Below are positions 48,867 through 62,573 of a stretch of 64,000 nt of DNA, piece after piece (the first letter of the stretch is position 1; each line of letters opens with the position of its first letter). The translations under genes were made by a program, and so were the position numbers. Origin of the DNA: Liquorilactobacillus nagelii DSM 13675 (GTDB taxonomy: Bacteria > Bacillota > Bacilli > Lactobacillales > Lactobacillaceae); NCBI RefSeq assembly GCF_019444005.1, contig NZ_CP049304.1, forward strand, positions 558,001 to 622,000, given 5' to 3'. The notes below the pieces were generated by a model that was not told where the DNA came from, did not search any database, and saw only the letters and a program-made list of their open reading frames with translations.

Positions 48867-49862
48867 ATGAAGTTTATTGCTTTTAACGTTCGTCAAGACG
48901 AACAACCTTATTTTGAAAGTTGGGAACAGCAAAATCAGATTGAAGTTAAAACGGTTAGCGGTTCTCTAACAAACAGTTCACTTAAACAAGTCGATGGATA
49001 TGACGGCGTTTTGGCTTTACAGACCGGTAAATATCCGGCTGAAATGTTTAAAGATTTTAAAAAATACGGCGTCAAAGTTTTGTCAATTCGCAATGTTGGA
49101 ACTGATAACGTTGATTTGGCAGCAGCTGAAGCAAATGGTGTTTTAGTAACAAATGTCCCGGCATATTCACCAAATGCGATTGCAGAGTTTTCTGTAACAC
49201 AATTACTGCAATTACTACGCAATACGACGGTTTTTCGTCAGAAGGTCGCTGAACAAGATTTTCGTTGGGCACCTTATGTTGGAAAGGAACTGCGTAATTT
49301 GACAGTTGGTGTAATCGGAACAGGCCGGATTGGTCGCGCTGCAATTAATATTTACCGCGGTTTTGGAGCAAAAGTGATTGCCTATGATCTATATCCTAAT
49401 GCGCAACTTCAAAAAGAAGGCATTTATGTTGCTTCTTATGATGATTTATTTGCTCAAGCAGATGTTGTTACGCTGCATATGCCAGCAACAGCGGCTGATC
49501 ACCATTTATTAAATGCTCAAGCTTTTGCTAAAATGAAAAAAGGCGTTTATTTAATTAATACAGCACGGGGTACACTGGTTGATTCTCAGGCACTATTAGC
49601 AGCATTAAAGTCTGGCAAGGTAGCTGGAGCAGCATTAGACACCTATGAAGGTGAAAGTTCACTGTTCAATCATGACTTGCGCGGTCAACAAATAAAAGAT
49701 CCTGTTTTTAATGAATTAATGCGTCAGCCGAATGTTTTAGTGACACCGCACATTGCATTTTATACCACCACAGCGGTCGAAAACATGGTGTTAATTTCGT
49801 TAAATAGTGCTAAAAGTGTTTGTAAGACTGGCACGGCCGAAACAATTGTTAAAATCCATTAA
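48867..49862 (+). CDS. ldhD: D-lactate dehydrogenase
   Basis: 331 residues, ATG at 48867 with TTGGAGG. D-2-hydroxyacid dehydrogenase: NAD-binding GVIGTGRIGRAAINIYRGFG near 146-165, the catalytic Arg in YLINTARGTLVD near 233, the Glu in AALDTYEGESSLF near 262 and the His in TPHIAFYT near 293. It reduces pyruvate to D-lactate. Location just before rpsB is seen in Lactobacillus plantarum, where D-lactate also supplies D-Ala-D-Lac cell-wall ends. Confidence 0.93.
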   Translation: MKFIAFNVRQDEQPYFESWEQQNQIEVKTVSGSLTNSSLKQVDGYDGVLALQTGKYPAEMFKDFKKYGVKVLSIRNVGTDNVDLAAAEANGVLVTNVPAYSPNAIAEFSVTQLLQLLRNTTVFRQKVAEQDFRWAPYVGKELRNLTVGVIGTGRIGRAAINIYRGFGAKVIAYDLYPNAQLQKEGIYVASYDDLFAQADVVTLHMPATAADHHLLNAQAFAKMKKGVYLINTARGTLVDSQALLAALKSGKVAGAALDTYEGESSLFNHDLRGQQIKDPVFNELMRQPNVLVTPHIAFYTTTAVENMVLISLNSAKSVCKTGTAETIVKIH

Positions 49863-49943
49863 TAAAAACTTGCGCTTTGTTGTTGGATGTTATAAAATAC
49901 TAAAGGTGCTTTTAGCACCAATTCACACCTTAGTGATGATAAT

Positions 49944-49976
49944 AACTGGAGTTGCCTGAAACTTATTGGTCCAGTT
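49944..49976 (+). other. Leader hairpin before rpsB
   Basis: AACTGGA (49944-49950) and TCCAGTT (49970-49976) form a 7-bp stem 46 bases before the rpsB ATG. A shorter GGTGC/GCACC hairpin at about 49906-49919 precedes it. The position suits translational feedback by S2, but no known leader class is recognised. Confidence 0.4.
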
Positions 49977-50022
49977 AATTTGACATTAGGGGAGGAAAAA
50001 ACAATTTGGAGGTTTTATTATC

Positions 50023-50820
50023 ATGTCAGTTATTACTATGAAACAGCTGCTTGAAGCAGGGGTACATTTTGGTCACCAGACACGTCGCTGGAATCCAAAA
50101 ATGAAAAAATATATTTTTACTGAGCGAAATGGTATTTATATCATTGATTTGCAAAAAACAGTAAAATTAATTGATCAGGCTTATGATTTTGTCAAAGATG
50201 TTGCTGGTCATAATGGGGTTGTTTTATTTGTTGGAACAAAAAAACAAGCTCAAGATGCAATTGAAGAAGAAGCAAAACGTGCTGGTCAGTTTTATGTTAA
50301 CCATCGTTGGTTAGGTGGTACTTTAACTAACTGGGATACAATTCAAAAACGGATTAAACGCTTGAAAGAAATTAAAGCAATGGCTGAAGATGGAACTTTT
50401 GATGTTTTGCCTAAGAAAGAAGTTGCTCTTTTAATTAAACAAAAAGAACGCTTGGAAAAATTCTTGGGTGGGATTGAAGATATGCCGCATTTACCAGATG
50501 CTTTGTTTATCGTTGATCCTCGCAAAGAAAGAATTGCGGTTAAAGAAGCACGCAAGCTTAATATTCCGATTGTTGCGATGGTTGATACAAATGCTGATCC
50601 AGACGAGATTGACGTTAAAATTCCTTCAAATGATGATGCAATTCGTGCTGTTCGCTTAATTACGGCTAAAATGGCTGATGCAATTGTTGAGGGACGTCAG
50701 GGTGAAGATCAGGGTGAAGCTGATGATTTTGCAGCTGCTGGTCATGACTCAAAAAATGAGTCAATTGAAGATATCGTTGAAGCAGTTGAAGGAAAAAAAG
50801 ATAGTAAAGATGCTGAATAA
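50023..50820 (+). CDS. rpsB: 30S ribosomal protein S2
   Basis: 265 residues, ATG at 50023. Standard S2: [57 protein letters not shown] and [20 protein letters not shown]. The acidic C-terminal extension (about 30 residues) is typical of lactobacilli. It is followed by an attenuator-like hairpin and tsf, the universal gene pair. Confidence 0.97.
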   Translation: MSVITMKQLLEAGVHFGHQTRRWNPKMKKYIFTERNGIYIIDLQKTVKLIDQAYDFVKDVAGHNGVVLFVGTKKQAQDAIEEEAKRAGQFYVNHRWLGGTLTNWDTIQKRIKRLKEIKAMAEDGTFDVLPKKEVALLIKQKERLEKFLGGIEDMPHLPDALFIVDPRKERIAVKEARKLNIPIVAMVDTNADPDEIDVKIPSNDDAIRAVRLITAKMADAIVEGRQGEDQGEADDFAAAGHDSKNESIEDIVEAVEGKKDSKDAE

Positions 50821-50830
50821 TTAAACTGAG

Positions 50831-50880
50831 GCTGTCTCGAACTAGGGCGTGATAAAGCCTAAAGTTTGGGGCAGCTTTTT
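50831..50880 (+). terminator. Attenuator/terminator between rpsB and tsf
   Basis: GCTGTCTCGAACT (50831-50843) pairs, with wobbles, with AGTTTGGGGCAGC (50863-50875); an inner AGGGC/GCCT hairpin sits in the loop, followed by TTTTT. Partial termination would keep S2 in excess over EF-Ts. Confidence 0.65.
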
Positions 50881-50901
50881 GAAATTTAGGAGGAATTATT
50901 A

Positions 50902-51780
50902 ATGGCAAAAGTTACAGCAGCACAAGTAAAAGAACTTCGTACCAAAACCGGTGTTGGAATCATGGATGCTAAAAAAGCATTGGTTAAAGTTGACGGTGAT
51001 ATTGAAAAGGCAATTGACTTTTTACGTGAAAAAGGAATTGCTAAAGCGGCTAAGAAAAGCGATCGTGTGGCAGCTGAAGGCTTAGCAGATGTTGAAACTG
51101 TTAATAACACAACTGCAGTTGTTGAAGTTAATGCTGAAACAGACTTTGTAGCACAAAATGCTAAATTCAAAGATTTAGTAAAATTAATTGCAACGGCAAT
51201 CGCCGAAAACAAACCAGCCGATGTTGCAGCTGCATTGGAATTGACAGTTGAGGGTCACACAATCAATGATAAGATTATTGAAGCTACTCAAGTAATTGGT
51301 GAAAAAATTACTTTACGTCGTTTTACTTTGATTGAATCTGCTGCAAATCAGTCTGTTGGCTCATATTTGCACATGGGCGGGAAAATTGCTGCTGTTGTTG
51401 TCTTGGACGGCGCTGATGCAGCTACTGCTAAGGATGTTGCAATGCATGTAGCAGCTATTAATCCTAAGTATTTGAATCGTGATCAAGTTCCAGCTGCTGA
51501 ATTAGAACATGAAAAAGAAGTTTTGAAACAAGAAGCTTTAAATGAAGGCAAACCAGAAAAAATTGTCGAAAAAATGGTGGTTGGTCGTTTAAATAAATAC
51601 TTAAGTGAAATTAGCTTAGCAGATCAAGAATTTGTTAAAGATCCCGATCAAACAGTTGCTAAATATGTTGCTTCTAAAAATGGTAAATTAGTATCATTTA
51701 CCCGATTTGAAGTTGGCGAAGGAATTGAAAAGAAAACTGATAACTTTGCTGAAGAAGTAATGAGCCAGATTAAGGATTAA
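50902..51780 (+). CDS. tsf: Elongation factor Ts
   Basis: 292 residues, ATG at 50902 with AGGAGG. UBA-like N-terminus [20 protein letters not shown], then [20 protein letters not shown] and the coiled-coil C-terminus. It recharges EF-Tu with GTP. A perfect terminator follows, separating it from pyrH. Confidence 0.97.
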   Translation: MAKVTAAQVKELRTKTGVGIMDAKKALVKVDGDIEKAIDFLREKGIAKAAKKSDRVAAEGLADVETVNNTTAVVEVNAETDFVAQNAKFKDLVKLIATAIAENKPADVAAALELTVEGHTINDKIIEATQVIGEKITLRRFTLIESAANQSVGSYLHMGGKIAAVVVLDGADAATAKDVAMHVAAINPKYLNRDQVPAAELEHEKEVLKQEALNEGKPEKIVEKMVVGRLNKYLSEISLADQEFVKDPDQTVAKYVASKNGKLVSFTRFEVGEGIEKKTDNFAEEVMSQIKD

Positions 51781-51790
51781 GTTAATAAAA

Positions 51791-51818
51791 AAGAAAATCA
51801 TTTGATTTTCTTTTTTTT
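51791..51818 (+). terminator. Terminator after tsf
   Basis: AAGAAAATCA (51791-51800), loop TT, TGATTTTCTT (51803-51812) and a further six Ts. Perfect 10-bp stem. Confidence 0.85.
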
Positions 51819-51951
51819 AGGTCAATTTTAAATTTGATTGTTATCCAAGACAAAAACTATTTAATAATATAAAACCGATTAAGTTTATGGTAAAATGTAA
51901 TGTAAATGTGTTTAATTAATAACTAGGAAATTATTTTAGAGGAGGTCCATC

Positions 51952-52674
51952 ATGACGGACGTCAAGTATAAACGGATTGTTTTAAAATTAAGCGGAGAGG
52001 CTTTAGCTGGAAATCAAGGCACTGGAATCAATCCTCCAGAGATTAAGAAAGTCGCAGCTGAAATTAAAGAAGTTTATAAAATGGGAGTCGAAATTGCAAT
52101 TGTAGTTGGTGGCGGCAATATGTGGCGGGGCGAATCTGGTGCGCAAATGGGAATGGAACGCTCACAAGCTGATTACATTGGTATGTTAGCAACCGTGATG
52201 AATGCACTTGCTCTTCAAGATAATCTAGAATCAATTAATGTTCCAACTCGAGTTCAAACATCGATTGAAATGCGTCAGATTGCAGAACCTTATATTCGTC
52301 GAAAAGCAATTCGTCATTTAGAAAAAGGTAGAATCGTAATTTTCGCTGCCGGAACTGGATCCCCATATTTTTCAACTGATACAACAGCTGCTTTGCGAGC
52401 TTCAGAAATTAATGCAGATGTAATTTTAATGGCTAAAAATGGAGTTGACGGAATTTATTCTGCTGATCCACAAAAAGACAAGCATGCAGTTAAATTTGAA
52501 AAACTGACTCATTTGGATATTATTAACAAAGGTTTAAATGTTATGGATACGACTGCTTCATCATTATCGATGGACAATGATATTCCGTTAGTTGTTTTTA
52601 ATATGAATAAAAACGGGAACATTAAAAAAGTTGTTGAAGGAGAAGCAATTGGGACAACAGTGAAAGGAAAATAA
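51952..52674 (+). CDS. pyrH: Uridylate kinase
   Basis: 240 residues, ATG at 51952 with GAGGAGG. Amino-acid-kinase fold with [50 protein letters not shown] and [22 protein letters not shown] kinase forms UDP and is GTP-activated. Two bases separate it from frr, its universal partner. Confidence 0.97.
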   Translation: MTDVKYKRIVLKLSGEALAGNQGTGINPPEIKKVAAEIKEVYKMGVEIAIVVGGGNMWRGESGAQMGMERSQADYIGMLATVMNALALQDNLESINVPTRVQTSIEMRQIAEPYIRRKAIRHLEKGRIVIFAAGTGSPYFSTDTTAALRASEINADVILMAKNGVDGIYSADPQKDKHAVKFEKLTHLDIINKGLNVMDTTASSLSMDNDIPLVVFNMNKNGNIKKVVEGEAIGTTVKGK

Positions 52675-52675
52675 A

Positions 52676-53239
52676 ATGAAAATAAATGACCCTATTATTA
52701 AAGCAGCACAAGAACGAATGGGAAAAGCTGAGGAATCATTACGTCGTGATCTTGGTGGAATTCGAGCAGGGCGTGCAAATGCTAGTTTATTAAATCGAAT
52801 CAAAGTTGAGTATTATGGTGCATTGACACCTTTGAATCAATTAGCTCAAATTACCGTTCCAGAAGCGCGTGTACTATTAGTTAAGCCATTTGATAAGACA
52901 GCTTTAAAAGAAATTGAAAGAGCGATTTTAGCTTCAGATTTAGGAATTTCTCCTGCTAATGATGGTAGTGCTATTCGTTTAGTAATTCCCCAGTTAACTG
53001 AAGAAAGACGGCAAGAATTAGCTAAAGATGTTAAAGCTGAAGCAGAAAAAGGAAAAGTGGCTGTGCGTAATATTCGACGCGATATGATGGAACAGTTAAA
53101 AAAATCAGAAAAAAATGGTGATTTGACTGAAGATGATTTACGCGCTTTAGAAGAACAAGCACAGAAAGTTACGGATGATGCAATTAAAGCCGTTGAAAAG
53201 ATTCAGGCTGATAAGGAAACAGAAATCTTAGATATTTAA
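52676..53239 (+). CDS. frr: Ribosome recycling factor
   Basis: 187 residues, ATG at 52676. Family segments [60 protein letters not shown] and [23 protein letters not shown] with EF-G dissociates post-termination ribosomes. A terminator follows. Confidence 0.97.
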   Translation: MKINDPIIKAAQERMGKAEESLRRDLGGIRAGRANASLLNRIKVEYYGALTPLNQLAQITVPEARVLLVKPFDKTALKEIERAILASDLGISPANDGSAIRLVIPQLTEERRQELAKDVKAEAEKGKVAVRNIRRDMMEQLKKSEKNGDLTEDDLRALEEQAQKVTDDAIKAVEKIQADKETEILDI

Positions 53240-53277
53240 CGGTTATCCAGCTTTTCCACTTTCATATCAATAATGAA

Positions 53278-53336
53278 AAGAACAACGGGACAAAGTCAGT
53301 TTGAGGCGATAACAGTTTCCGTTGTTTCTTTTTTCA
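53278..53336 (+). terminator. Terminator after frr
   Basis: AAGAACAACGG (53278-53288) pairs with CCGTTGTTTCTT (53319-53330), one bulged T, followed by TTTT. A loop of about 30 bases. It ends pyrH-frr; uppS then needs its own promoter. Confidence 0.6.
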
Positions 53337-53367
53337 GTGATATGATACTTTTTATGGAGGTGTGTTT

Positions 53368-54141
53368 GTGTTTTCAAAGTTGACAGCAAAAAATTCAGTG
53401 CCAGATGAAATTAAACTTGATCCTGAGCGAATTCCCCAGCATATAGCAATTATTATGGATGGTAATGGACGATGGGCACAAAAACGTCATTTGCCAAGAA
53501 CTGCTGGGCATAAAGCAGCTTTAACAACGGTTAAGGAAGTGACCAAAGCTGCTAGCAAACTAGGTGTAAAAGTTTTGACTTTATATACTTTTTCGACTGA
53601 AAATTGGAAACGTCCGCGAACTGAGGTTGAATTTTTAATGAATTTGGTTTCAGCAGCATTTGATATTTTTATGCCAGATTTAATTGCTAATAACATTCAA
53701 GTTCGGGCTATGGGAGAATTAGCTGCTTTACCACCCAAAACTTTAGCAGCTGTTAACCGAGCGATTGCAGACACGCAGCAAAATACGGGGATGATTTTAA
53801 ACTTTGCAATAAATTATGGTGGCCGTGATGAGTTAGTAGCAGCAACTAAAGAAATTGCTGCTATGGTTGTAAAAAAACAGGTAAGAATAAATGAAATTGA
53901 TAATAAATTACTTGAAAAAAATTTAATGACTGCGTCACTAAAAGAAAGGGCTAATCCAGATTTATTAATTAGAACAAGCGGTGAAAAAAGGTTATCTAAT
54001 TTTTTACTTTGGCAAATTGCTTATAGTGAATTTGTTTTCTCCGACGTTCTTTGGCCAGACTATTCACCAGCAGAACTTAAAGCAAATATTTATGAATTTC
54101 AGAATCGAAGTCGTCGATATGGCGGCTTGAAAAAGGGGTAA
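53368..54141 (+). CDS. uppS: Undecaprenyl diphosphate synthase
   Basis: GTG 53368 with GGAGG 7 bases upstream; GTG 53362 is too close. 257 residues. The cis-prenyltransferase signature HIAIIMDGNGRWAQKRHLPR, GHKAALTTVKEV, TLYTFSTENWKRP and the final RTSGEKRLSNFLLWQ, YSEFVF are complete. It extends FPP with IPP into the C55 carrier of peptidoglycan and teichoic acids. Confidence 0.96.
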   Translation: MFSKLTAKNSVPDEIKLDPERIPQHIAIIMDGNGRWAQKRHLPRTAGHKAALTTVKEVTKAASKLGVKVLTLYTFSTENWKRPRTEVEFLMNLVSAAFDIFMPDLIANNIQVRAMGELAALPPKTLAAVNRAIADTQQNTGMILNFAINYGGRDELVAATKEIAAMVVKKQVRINEIDNKLLEKNLMTASLKERANPDLLIRTSGEKRLSNFLLWQIAYSEFVFSDVLWPDYSPAELKANIYEFQNRSRRYGGLKKG

Positions 54142-54148
54142 TTTGAAT

Positions 54149-54934
54149 ATGAAACAACGTGTGATTACTGCGGTAATTGCTTTAATAGTATTTATTCCAT
54201 TGGCAGTCATTGGTGGAACACCTTTTGATATTTTAGCGTTAATTTTAGGATTAATTGGTTTATCCGAAATTTTAGTTATGCGAAAAAAATTATTAGTTTC
54301 GCCAGAGGCTATCATAAGTGGATTGGCAGCTCTTTTTTTGATCGTCCCACAAAATTGGTTAGCTTTTTTGCCAACAATTGCAACCCGATTCACTATTTTT
54401 TATTTCTTTGTATTAGTATTGTTGCTATACACAGTGATGACACGAAATCGTTTTTCTTTCGATGATGTTGGTGTCTTAGTTTTAGGAGCACTTTTCGTGT
54501 CGTTAGGTTTTCACTATTTAATTGGTGCTCGTCAAGCTGGGGTAGATACATTATTTTTCTTACTGTTAATTGTTTGGACAACTGATAGCGGTGCTTATTT
54601 AATTGGACGAAAACTTGGAAAGAATAAGTTAGCTCCACATATCAGTCCAAATAAAACTTGGGAAGGATCAATTGGCGGAACCTTAGCAGCTTTGGTTGTT
54701 GGCTTAATTTTTAATTTATTTTGGCCACAGGCTGGTAATTGGTTTATGATTTGTGGAATGACGATTTTATTATCCGCTATTGGGCAGGCTGGGGATTTAG
54801 TTGAATCAGCTTTGAAACGCTTTTATGGTGTCAAGGATTCTGGCAAAATATTGCCTGGACATGGTGGCATTTTGGATCGTTTTGACTCATTACTATTTGT
54901 GTTGCCATTTGCGCATTTTATTGGTTTAATTTAA
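54149..54934 (+). CDS. cdsA: Phosphatidate cytidylyltransferase
   Basis: ATG 54149 or TTG 54143, 7 or 1 bases after uppS. About 261 residues, eight hydrophobic helices and the CdsA signature SPNKTWEGSIGG near 170 and SALKRFYGVKDSGKILPGHG, GGILDRFDSLL near the end. It makes CDP-diacylglycerol for phospholipids. Operon with uppS and rseP, as in most Bacilli. Confidence 0.95.
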   Translation: MKQRVITAVIALIVFIPLAVIGGTPFDILALILGLIGLSEILVMRKKLLVSPEAIISGLAALFLIVPQNWLAFLPTIATRFTIFYFFVLVLLLYTVMTRNRFSFDDVGVLVLGALFVSLGFHYLIGARQAGVDTLFFLLLIVWTTDSGAYLIGRKLGKNKLAPHISPNKTWEGSIGGTLAALVVGLIFNLFWPQAGNWFMICGMTILLSAIGQAGDLVESALKRFYGVKDSGKILPGHGGILDRFDSLLFVLPFAHFIGLI

Positions 54935-54976
54935 TTAGTAAAATACTTTTCAATTGGCAAAGGAGGGGAAACAAAT

Positions 54977-56242
54977 TTGATTATTACGATCTTAACTTTT
55001 ATTATCGTATTCGGGATTTTAGTTTTGGTTCACGAGTTCGGCCATTTCTTTTTTGCCAAAAAAGCCGGGATTTTAGTACGAGAATTTTCAATTGGAATGG
55101 GTCCTAAAATTTTTGCTCATGAAACGGCGACAACAACCTATACTTTACGAATTCTCCCCTTGGGCGGCTATGTAAGAATGGCGGGATTAGAAGATGATGA
55201 GGACTCGCTTAAAGCAGGTCAATTGCTTAGTCTACAATTGAATTCAGCGGGAACAGTGGCAATTATTAATACTAGTCAGAAAAAATTACTATTTAATGGT
55301 ATCCCATTGCAAGTAAACCGCTGGGACTTGACAGATGAATTGTGGCTTGAAGGCTATGAGAATGGTGATGAAACTAATCTAAAACGATATCAAGTGGCTC
55401 ATGATGCGTCAATTATTGAGGAAGATGGAACAAAAGTTAGGATTGCGCCCAGAGATGTTCAATTTCAATCAGCAAAATTATGGCAACGAATGCTGACTAA
55501 TTTTGCTGGGCCAATGAATAACTTTTTTTTGGCAATTATTGCTTTTAGTTTAGTAGCTTTGTTACAAGGTGGAGTTTACCAAACGGGGAATCGGGTCGGA
55601 GCTTTGACGACCGATTCAGTTGCTAAACAAGCTGGTTTGAAGTCTGGTGATCGAATTGTGGCTATCAATCATCAAAAAACTAAAACTTGGCAAGATTTGG
55701 CGAATCAAATTAGTAAACATCCCGGGAAAAAGACTTTGTTTCAAATTCAACGACAGGGTCAATTGAAAAAAATTTGGATCACTCCTGAGAAAGTAAAACA
55801 AAACGGTAAAGAAGTTGGCGTGATTGGAATTCAGGCTAGTCAGGATCACTCGTTTACGGCCATCGCGACTTATGGCTTTACAGCAACTTGGAATATGACT
55901 TTACAATTGCTAAACGCAATTAAATCAATGTTTCATGGCTTTAGTTTGAATGATTTGGGTGGGCCAGTTGCAATTTACTCCTATACTTCACAAGCTGCCA
56001 AGTATGGGGTTGTTAGTGTAATTAACCTTTTAGCCTTTTTATCTTTGAACTTAGGAATTGTCAATTTGTTTCCAATTCCAGCCTTAGATGGTGGCAAGCT
56101 ATTGCTGAACATTTTAGAGGCTATTCGACGCAAACCTTTATCTCCTGAAAAAGAAGGTGTGCTAACCTTAATTGGCTTCGGCTTTTTGATGTTGTTAATG
56201 TTATTAGTTACTTGGAATGATATTCAACGTTATTTCTTCTAA
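54977..56242 (+). CDS. rseP: Site-2 zinc metalloprotease RseP/RasP
   Basis: 421 residues, TTG start at 54977 with AGGAGGGG. Transmembrane metalloprotease: HEFGH near residues 18-22 in the first helix, LPLGGYVRMAG, a PDZ domain about 205-275 (AKQAGLKSGDRIVAINH) and the third metal ligand in NLFPIPALDGGKL near 370. It cleaves membrane-embedded substrates such as anti-sigma factors and signal-peptide remnants. Confidence 0.95.
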   Translation: MIITILTFIIVFGILVLVHEFGHFFFAKKAGILVREFSIGMGPKIFAHETATTTYTLRILPLGGYVRMAGLEDDEDSLKAGQLLSLQLNSAGTVAIINTSQKKLLFNGIPLQVNRWDLTDELWLEGYENGDETNLKRYQVAHDASIIEEDGTKVRIAPRDVQFQSAKLWQRMLTNFAGPMNNFFLAIIAFSLVALLQGGVYQTGNRVGALTTDSVAKQAGLKSGDRIVAINHQKTKTWQDLANQISKHPGKKTLFQIQRQGQLKKIWITPEKVKQNGKEVGVIGIQASQDHSFTAIATYGFTATWNMTLQLLNAIKSMFHGFSLNDLGGPVAIYSYTSQAAKYGVVSVINLLAFLSLNLGIVNLFPIPALDGGKLLLNILEAIRRKPLSPEKEGVLTLIGFGFLMLLMLLVTWNDIQRYFF

Positions 56243-56278
56243 AAATAAATTAAATATAATAAAAATATAATTTTTTAA

Positions 56279-58039
<1,761 letters not shown>

Positions 58040-58076
58040 TCATGAAATTTTAAGTTTTCAGAAGGGAAGTTGTTTT

Positions 58077-61000
58077 TTGGAAAATGATCGATATTTTTTA
58101 TTTGCCAAACTCTTAGACCAATTAAAGTGGCATCCAGAATTCGCCCAAGATCTACTGTCAAAGACAGCAATTGAAAAAGTTGAGATTCACCAAAAATCAG
58201 CTAAATGGGGTTTCTGGTTGTCTAGTCCAAAAATTTGGCCTTTTGAGCTTTTTCAAGAATTTGCCAAGCAGCTACAACAGGGATTTAAAGCAATTGCCAC
58301 AGTTGAAATTTTTTTCAAATCAGTCCCGACCGCTGAATTAAATGATCGTTTGTTAGGAGATTATTGGACGTGGGTTGTAGAACACTCTGGAGTAAAATCT
58401 CCCTTGTTGCATGAATTGTTTAATCATAATTTACCCTACTTAAAGGATAACCGGGTATTGTTGTTGGCTGATAATGAAATTATCAAACATTTTTTGGTTA
58501 ACCAAGCTTTGGGGCCAATTGAGGCTGGGTATTGTCAACTGGGATTTCCAAAATTTGCGATCCATACAATGATTGATCAATCTAAATCACAAGAAAAAAT
58601 CGAGCAATTTAAACAGCAACAAGAAAAATCTGACGAGCAACTTGCTCAAAAAGCATTAGCTGCTATTCAACAGCAGAATCAAACAACCAAACAAAAGTCA
58701 ACTAGTACTCAACCAGTAATGGAGCAGGGTAAAGTTATTTTGGGAAAGAAAATTGATCAACAGAATTTACGGCAATTAATTGGAATCACTGAAGAAGAAC
58801 GCTCGGTAACTGTTCAAGGTTATATTTTTGATAAGGAAATCCGGACACTTAGGTCATCACGACAACTGCTGATTTTAAAAATTACCGATTACAGTTCTTC
58901 AATGGTGGTCAAAAAATTTTCACGAAATGATGAAGATGAAGCTGGATTTGCGGCATTAGCTGAGGGGCAATGGGTGAAAGTTCGCGGAAATGTGCAAGAG
59001 GATAATTTTTTACGCGATCTAGTAATCAATGCCTATGATATTAATCAAATTACCCATCAAAAGAGAGTTGATCAGGCACCTACTGATCAAAAAAGGATTG
59101 AGTTACATCTACACAGTAACATGAGTACGATGGATGCAACCAATAGTATTACAGATTATGTCAAACAAGCGGCTGATTGGGGACAAAAAGCAATTGCGAT
59201 TACTGATCATAGTGATTTACAAGCTTTCCCAGAAGCGCATGCTGCTGGAGAAAAATTTGGCGTAAAAATTTTGTATGGTGTTGAAGTTAATTTAGTCGAT
59301 GACGGGTTGCCGATTGCCTACAACGTGCAGCATCAAAATTTAAATGAAGCAACCTATGTAGTTTTTGATACTGAAACGACGGGATTGTCTGCCCGCTATG
59401 ATAAAGTAATTGAGCTTTCTGCGGTTAAAATGCAAAATGGAGCAGTGTTAGATCAGTTTGAAGAATTTATTGACCCTGGGCATCCACTTTCAAAAACTAC
59501 CATTGACTTGACCAGTATTACTGATGATATGGTTAGAGGGTCAAAAAGTGAAGAAGAAGTTTTCAAACTCTTCCAAGAGTTTTGCCAAGGCTGCATTATT
59601 GTTGGTCATAATGCAACATTTGATATTGATTTTATGAATACTGGTTATCAGCGCCATAAATTACCGCTAATCGATAACCCGTGGCTTGATACGTTGCCAC
59701 TAGCTCGATTGCTCTATCCGCAATTGAAAAGTTTTCGTCTAAATAAATTAACTAAGTTATTAGATGTTAAACTTGAACATCATCACCGAGCAATTTATGA
59801 TGCTCAAGCTACCGGATATATTTATTTTGCGATGTTAAAAGAAGCGCAAAAACAATTCAATATTAATTTTCAGGATGAGTTTAATCAATATGTGGCTCAA
59901 AGTGATGCCTATAAGCATGAACATCCATCACACGCGATAATTTTGGCAACAAGTCAAGCGGGCTTGAAAAATCTTTTTAAGCTAGTTTCCATGTCGATGA
60001 TTAAATATTTTTATCGTGTACCACGAGTTCCTCGTTCATTGCTAAGTAAATACCGTCAGGGATTGTTAGTTGGTTCAGCCTGTTATCAGGGTGAGGTTTT
60101 TACAGCAATGATGCAAAAAGGTTATGCTGAGGCAAAAAAACGTGCTCAATTTTATGATTATCTTGAGGTTCAGCCTAAAGCATTGTATCAACCGCTTTTG
60201 CAACAAGAATTGGTTAAAAACAATCATGATTTAGAAGAGATCATTCAAAACTTAGTCGATTTGGGTCATGAATTACATTTGCCTGTTGTTGCAACTGGCG
60301 ATGTACATTACCTAAATAAAGAAGATGCTATTTACCGTAAGATTTTAATTCATTCTGAAGGGGGAGCCAATCCGCTTAATCGGTTAAAAGAATTGCCTGA
60401 TGCACATTTTAGAACAACCGATGAAATGTTAAAAGATTTCTCATTTTTGAATGAGCAAACGGTCAAAGAAATTGTCATCACAAATCCAGCGAAGATTGCT
60501 GCAGAAATCGATGAAATTACACCGGTTAAAGACAAATTGTATACGCCTAAGATGGCTGGAGCTGAAGATGAAATTAAAACATTAACAATGAATCAGGCTC
60601 ATGAGCTTTATGGTGATCCGCTCCCTGATTTAGTTGAGAAACGGCTGCAAAAAGAATTAAAAAGTATTATCGGCAATGGCTTTTCAGTTATCTACTTAAT
60701 TGCCCAAAAACTAGTTTTTAAATCAAATAAAGATGGTTACTTGGTTGGTTCACGTGGATCAGTCGGATCTAGTTTAGTAGCTACAATGACGGGAATTACC
60801 GAAGTCAATCCATTACCTCCGCATTATCGCTGTCCTAAATGTAAATGGAGCCAATTCTTTGAAAAAGGTGAGTATGGTTCGGGGTTTGATCTACCAGAGA
60901 AACAATGTCCCAAGTGCCAAGCAACTCTGATTAAAGATGGACAAGATATTCCTTTTGAAACTTTCTTGGGCTTTTATGGTAATAAAGTTCCAGATATTGA

Positions 61001-62423
61001 TTTAAACTTTTCTGGTGACTACCAACCAATTGCGCATAACTATACTAAGGTTTTGTTTGGTGAAAAGAATGTTTATCGAGCTGGAACAATCGGAACAGTT
61101 GCTGATAAGACGGCTTATGGCTACGTTAAAGCTTATGAGCGCGATACTGAGCAGAACTTACGCAACGCTGAAGTTGATCGATTGGCTAAAGGTGCAACAG
61201 GGGTTAAAAGAACAACTGGACAACATCCAGCGGGAATTGTTGTTGTCCCAGATTACATGGATATTTTTGACTTTACACCAATTCAATACCCAGCTAATGA
61301 TTTAACAGCAGCTTGGAAAACAACCCATTTTGATTTCCACTCAATTCATGATAATATTTTAAAACTAGATATTCTGGGACATGATGATCCGATGATGATT
61401 AGAATGTTACAGGATTTATCGGGTATTAATCCTAAATCAATTCCGCCGGCTGATCCTGGAGTAATGGCTTTATTTTCTGGAACAGATGTTTTGGGAGTGA
61501 CGCCAGAGCAAATTGGCTCTAAAACTGGTACCTTAGGTATTCCAGAATTTGGAACACGGTTTGTTCGTGGAATGTTAGAAGAAACTAAGCCCAAGACTTT
61601 TGCTGAATTATTAAAGATCTCTGGGTTGTCGCATGGGACCGATGTTTGGTTGGGTAATGCTGAAGAATTAATCAAAAACGGAACGGTTACGATGCCAGAA
61701 GTTATTGGTTGTCGTGACGATATTATGATGGATTTGATTCATATGGGAGTTGAAGCTGATCGAGCTTTTAAAATTATGGAGCATGTGCGTAAGGGCAGAG
61801 GAATTCCTGATGATTGGCAAGAAGATATGCGCCAAGCTAAAGTACCAGAATGGTATATTGGAGCTTGTCTAAAGATCAAGTATATGTTTCCTAAAGCCCA
61901 CGCTGCAGCATATGTTTTGATGGCTTTACGTATAGCATATTTCAAAGTTTACTTCCCATTGGTTTACTATGCAGCATACTTCAGTGTTCGAGCTGATGAT
62001 TTTGATTTAGTGGCAATGGCTAATGGGAAAGAAACGGTTAAAGCAGCCATTCAGGAAATCAATGCTAAGGGAATGGATGCCAGCACAAAAGAAAAAAACT
62101 TGTTGACAGTGCTTGAATTGGCAAATGAAATGCTTGAACGTGGTTTTCAATTTAAAATGGTTGATTTAAATCGTTCAGCAGTTGCAAATTGGTTAATTGA
62201 TGGCGATGATCTAATTGCACCTTTTAATGCAATTCCAGGGTTAGGAACCAACGTCGCCAAACAAATTGTCGCAGCACGTGAAGAAAAACCATTTCTCTCA
62301 AAAGAAGATTTAGCACGTCGCGGAAAAGTTTCTAAAACTTTGATTGATTTTATGTCGGTTAATCATGTTTTAGATGGACTACCAGAAGAAAATCAGTTAA
62401 GCCTCTTTGATTCATTATTTTAA
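58077..62423 (+). CDS. polC: DNA polymerase III alpha subunit, Gram-positive PolC
   Basis: 1,448 residues, TTG start at 58077 after AGGGAAG. Order of domains: N-terminal and OB region (to about 330), the first PHP part [16 protein letters not shown] with AITDHSD, the inserted DEDDh proofreading exonuclease ([20 protein letters not shown] near 427, [10 protein letters not shown] near 510, [10 protein letters not shown] near 575), the second PHP part (VATGDVHYL), a C4 zinc module CPKCKW...CPKC near 918-955, and the polymerase palm with [11 protein letters not shown] near 970. It is the leading-strand replicase of Firmicutes. Confidence 0.97.
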   Translation: MENDRYFLFAKLLDQLKWHPEFAQDLLSKTAIEKVEIHQKSAKWGFWLSSPKIWPFELFQEFAKQLQQGFKAIATVEIFFKSVPTAELNDRLLGDYWTWVVEHSGVKSPLLHELFNHNLPYLKDNRVLLLADNEIIKHFLVNQALGPIEAGYCQLGFPKFAIHTMIDQSKSQEKIEQFKQQQEKSDEQLAQKALAAIQQQNQTTKQKSTSTQPVMEQGKVILGKKIDQQNLRQLIGITEEERSVTVQGYIFDKEIRTLRSSRQLLILKITDYSSSMVVKKFSRNDEDEAGFAALAEGQWVKVRGNVQEDNFLRDLVINAYDINQITHQKRVDQAPTDQKRIELHLHSNMSTMDATNSITDYVKQAADWGQKAIAITDHSDLQAFPEAHAAGEKFGVKILYGVEVNLVDDGLPIAYNVQHQNLNEATYVVFDTETTGLSARYDKVIELSAVKMQNGAVLDQFEEFIDPGHPLSKTTIDLTSITDDMVRGSKSEEEVFKLFQEFCQGCIIVGHNATFDIDFMNTGYQRHKLPLIDNPWLDTLPLARLLYPQLKSFRLNKLTKLLDVKLEHHHRAIYDAQATGYIYFAMLKEAQKQFNINFQDEFNQYVAQSDAYKHEHPSHAIILATSQAGLKNLFKLVSMSMIKYFYRVPRVPRSLLSKYRQGLLVGSACYQGEVFTAMMQKGYAEAKKRAQFYDYLEVQPKALYQPLLQQELVKNNHDLEEIIQNLVDLGHELHLPVVATGDVHYLNKEDAIYRKILIHSEGGANPLNRLKELPDAHFRTTDEMLKDFSFLNEQTVKEIVITNPAKIAAEIDEITPVKDKLYTPKMAGAEDEIKTLTMNQAHELYGDPLPDLVEKRLQKELKSIIGNGFSVIYLIAQKLVFKSNKDGYLVGSRGSVGSSLVATMTGITEVNPLPPHYRCPKCKWSQFFEKGEYGSGFDLPEKQCPKCQATLIKDGQDIPFETFLGFYGNKVPDIDLNFSGDYQPIAHNYTKVLFGEKNVYRAGTIGTVADKTAYGYVKAYERDTEQNLRNAEVDRLAKGATGVKRTTGQHPAGIVVVPDYMDIFDFTPIQYPANDLTAAWKTTHFDFHSIHDNILKLDILGHDDPMMIRMLQDLSGINPKSIPPADPGVMALFSGTDVLGVTPEQIGSKTGTLGIPEFGTRFVRGMLEETKPKTFAELLKISGLSHGTDVWLGNAEELIKNGTVTMPEVIGCRDDIMMDLIHMGVEADRAFKIMEHVRKGRGIPDDWQEDMRQAKVPEWYIGACLKIKYMFPKAHAAAYVLMALRIAYFKVYFPLVYYAAYFSVRADDFDLVAMANGKETVKAAIQEINAKGMDASTKEKNLLTVLELANEMLERGFQFKMVDLNRSAVANWLIDGDDLIAPFNAIPGLGTNVAKQIVAAREEKPFLSKEDLARRGKVSKTLIDFMSVNHVLDGLPEENQLSLFDSLF

Positions 62424-62492
62424 ATATTGAAACAAAGGTTTGTCAGTTGGTTATTAATATGGTATAGTTACTATGTTAATTAAAAACTCGTT

Positions 62493-62522
62493 AAGAGTGA
62501 GCAGCAATGCTCACTCTTTTTA
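62493..62522 (+). terminator. Terminator after polC
   Basis: AAGAGTGAGCA (62493-62503), loop GCAA, TGCTCACTCTT (62508-62518), then TTTAT. It separates polC from the rimP-nusA operon. Confidence 0.85.
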
Positions 62523-62573
62523 TTGCAACAAGCTAGTCAATTGTTTTGAATGAATTAGTTAGGAGGGTGACGA

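Noticed and set aside
48935-49344. Reverse-strand ORFs within ldhD
   Set aside because: They lie entirely inside a strongly conserved gene and lack start signals.
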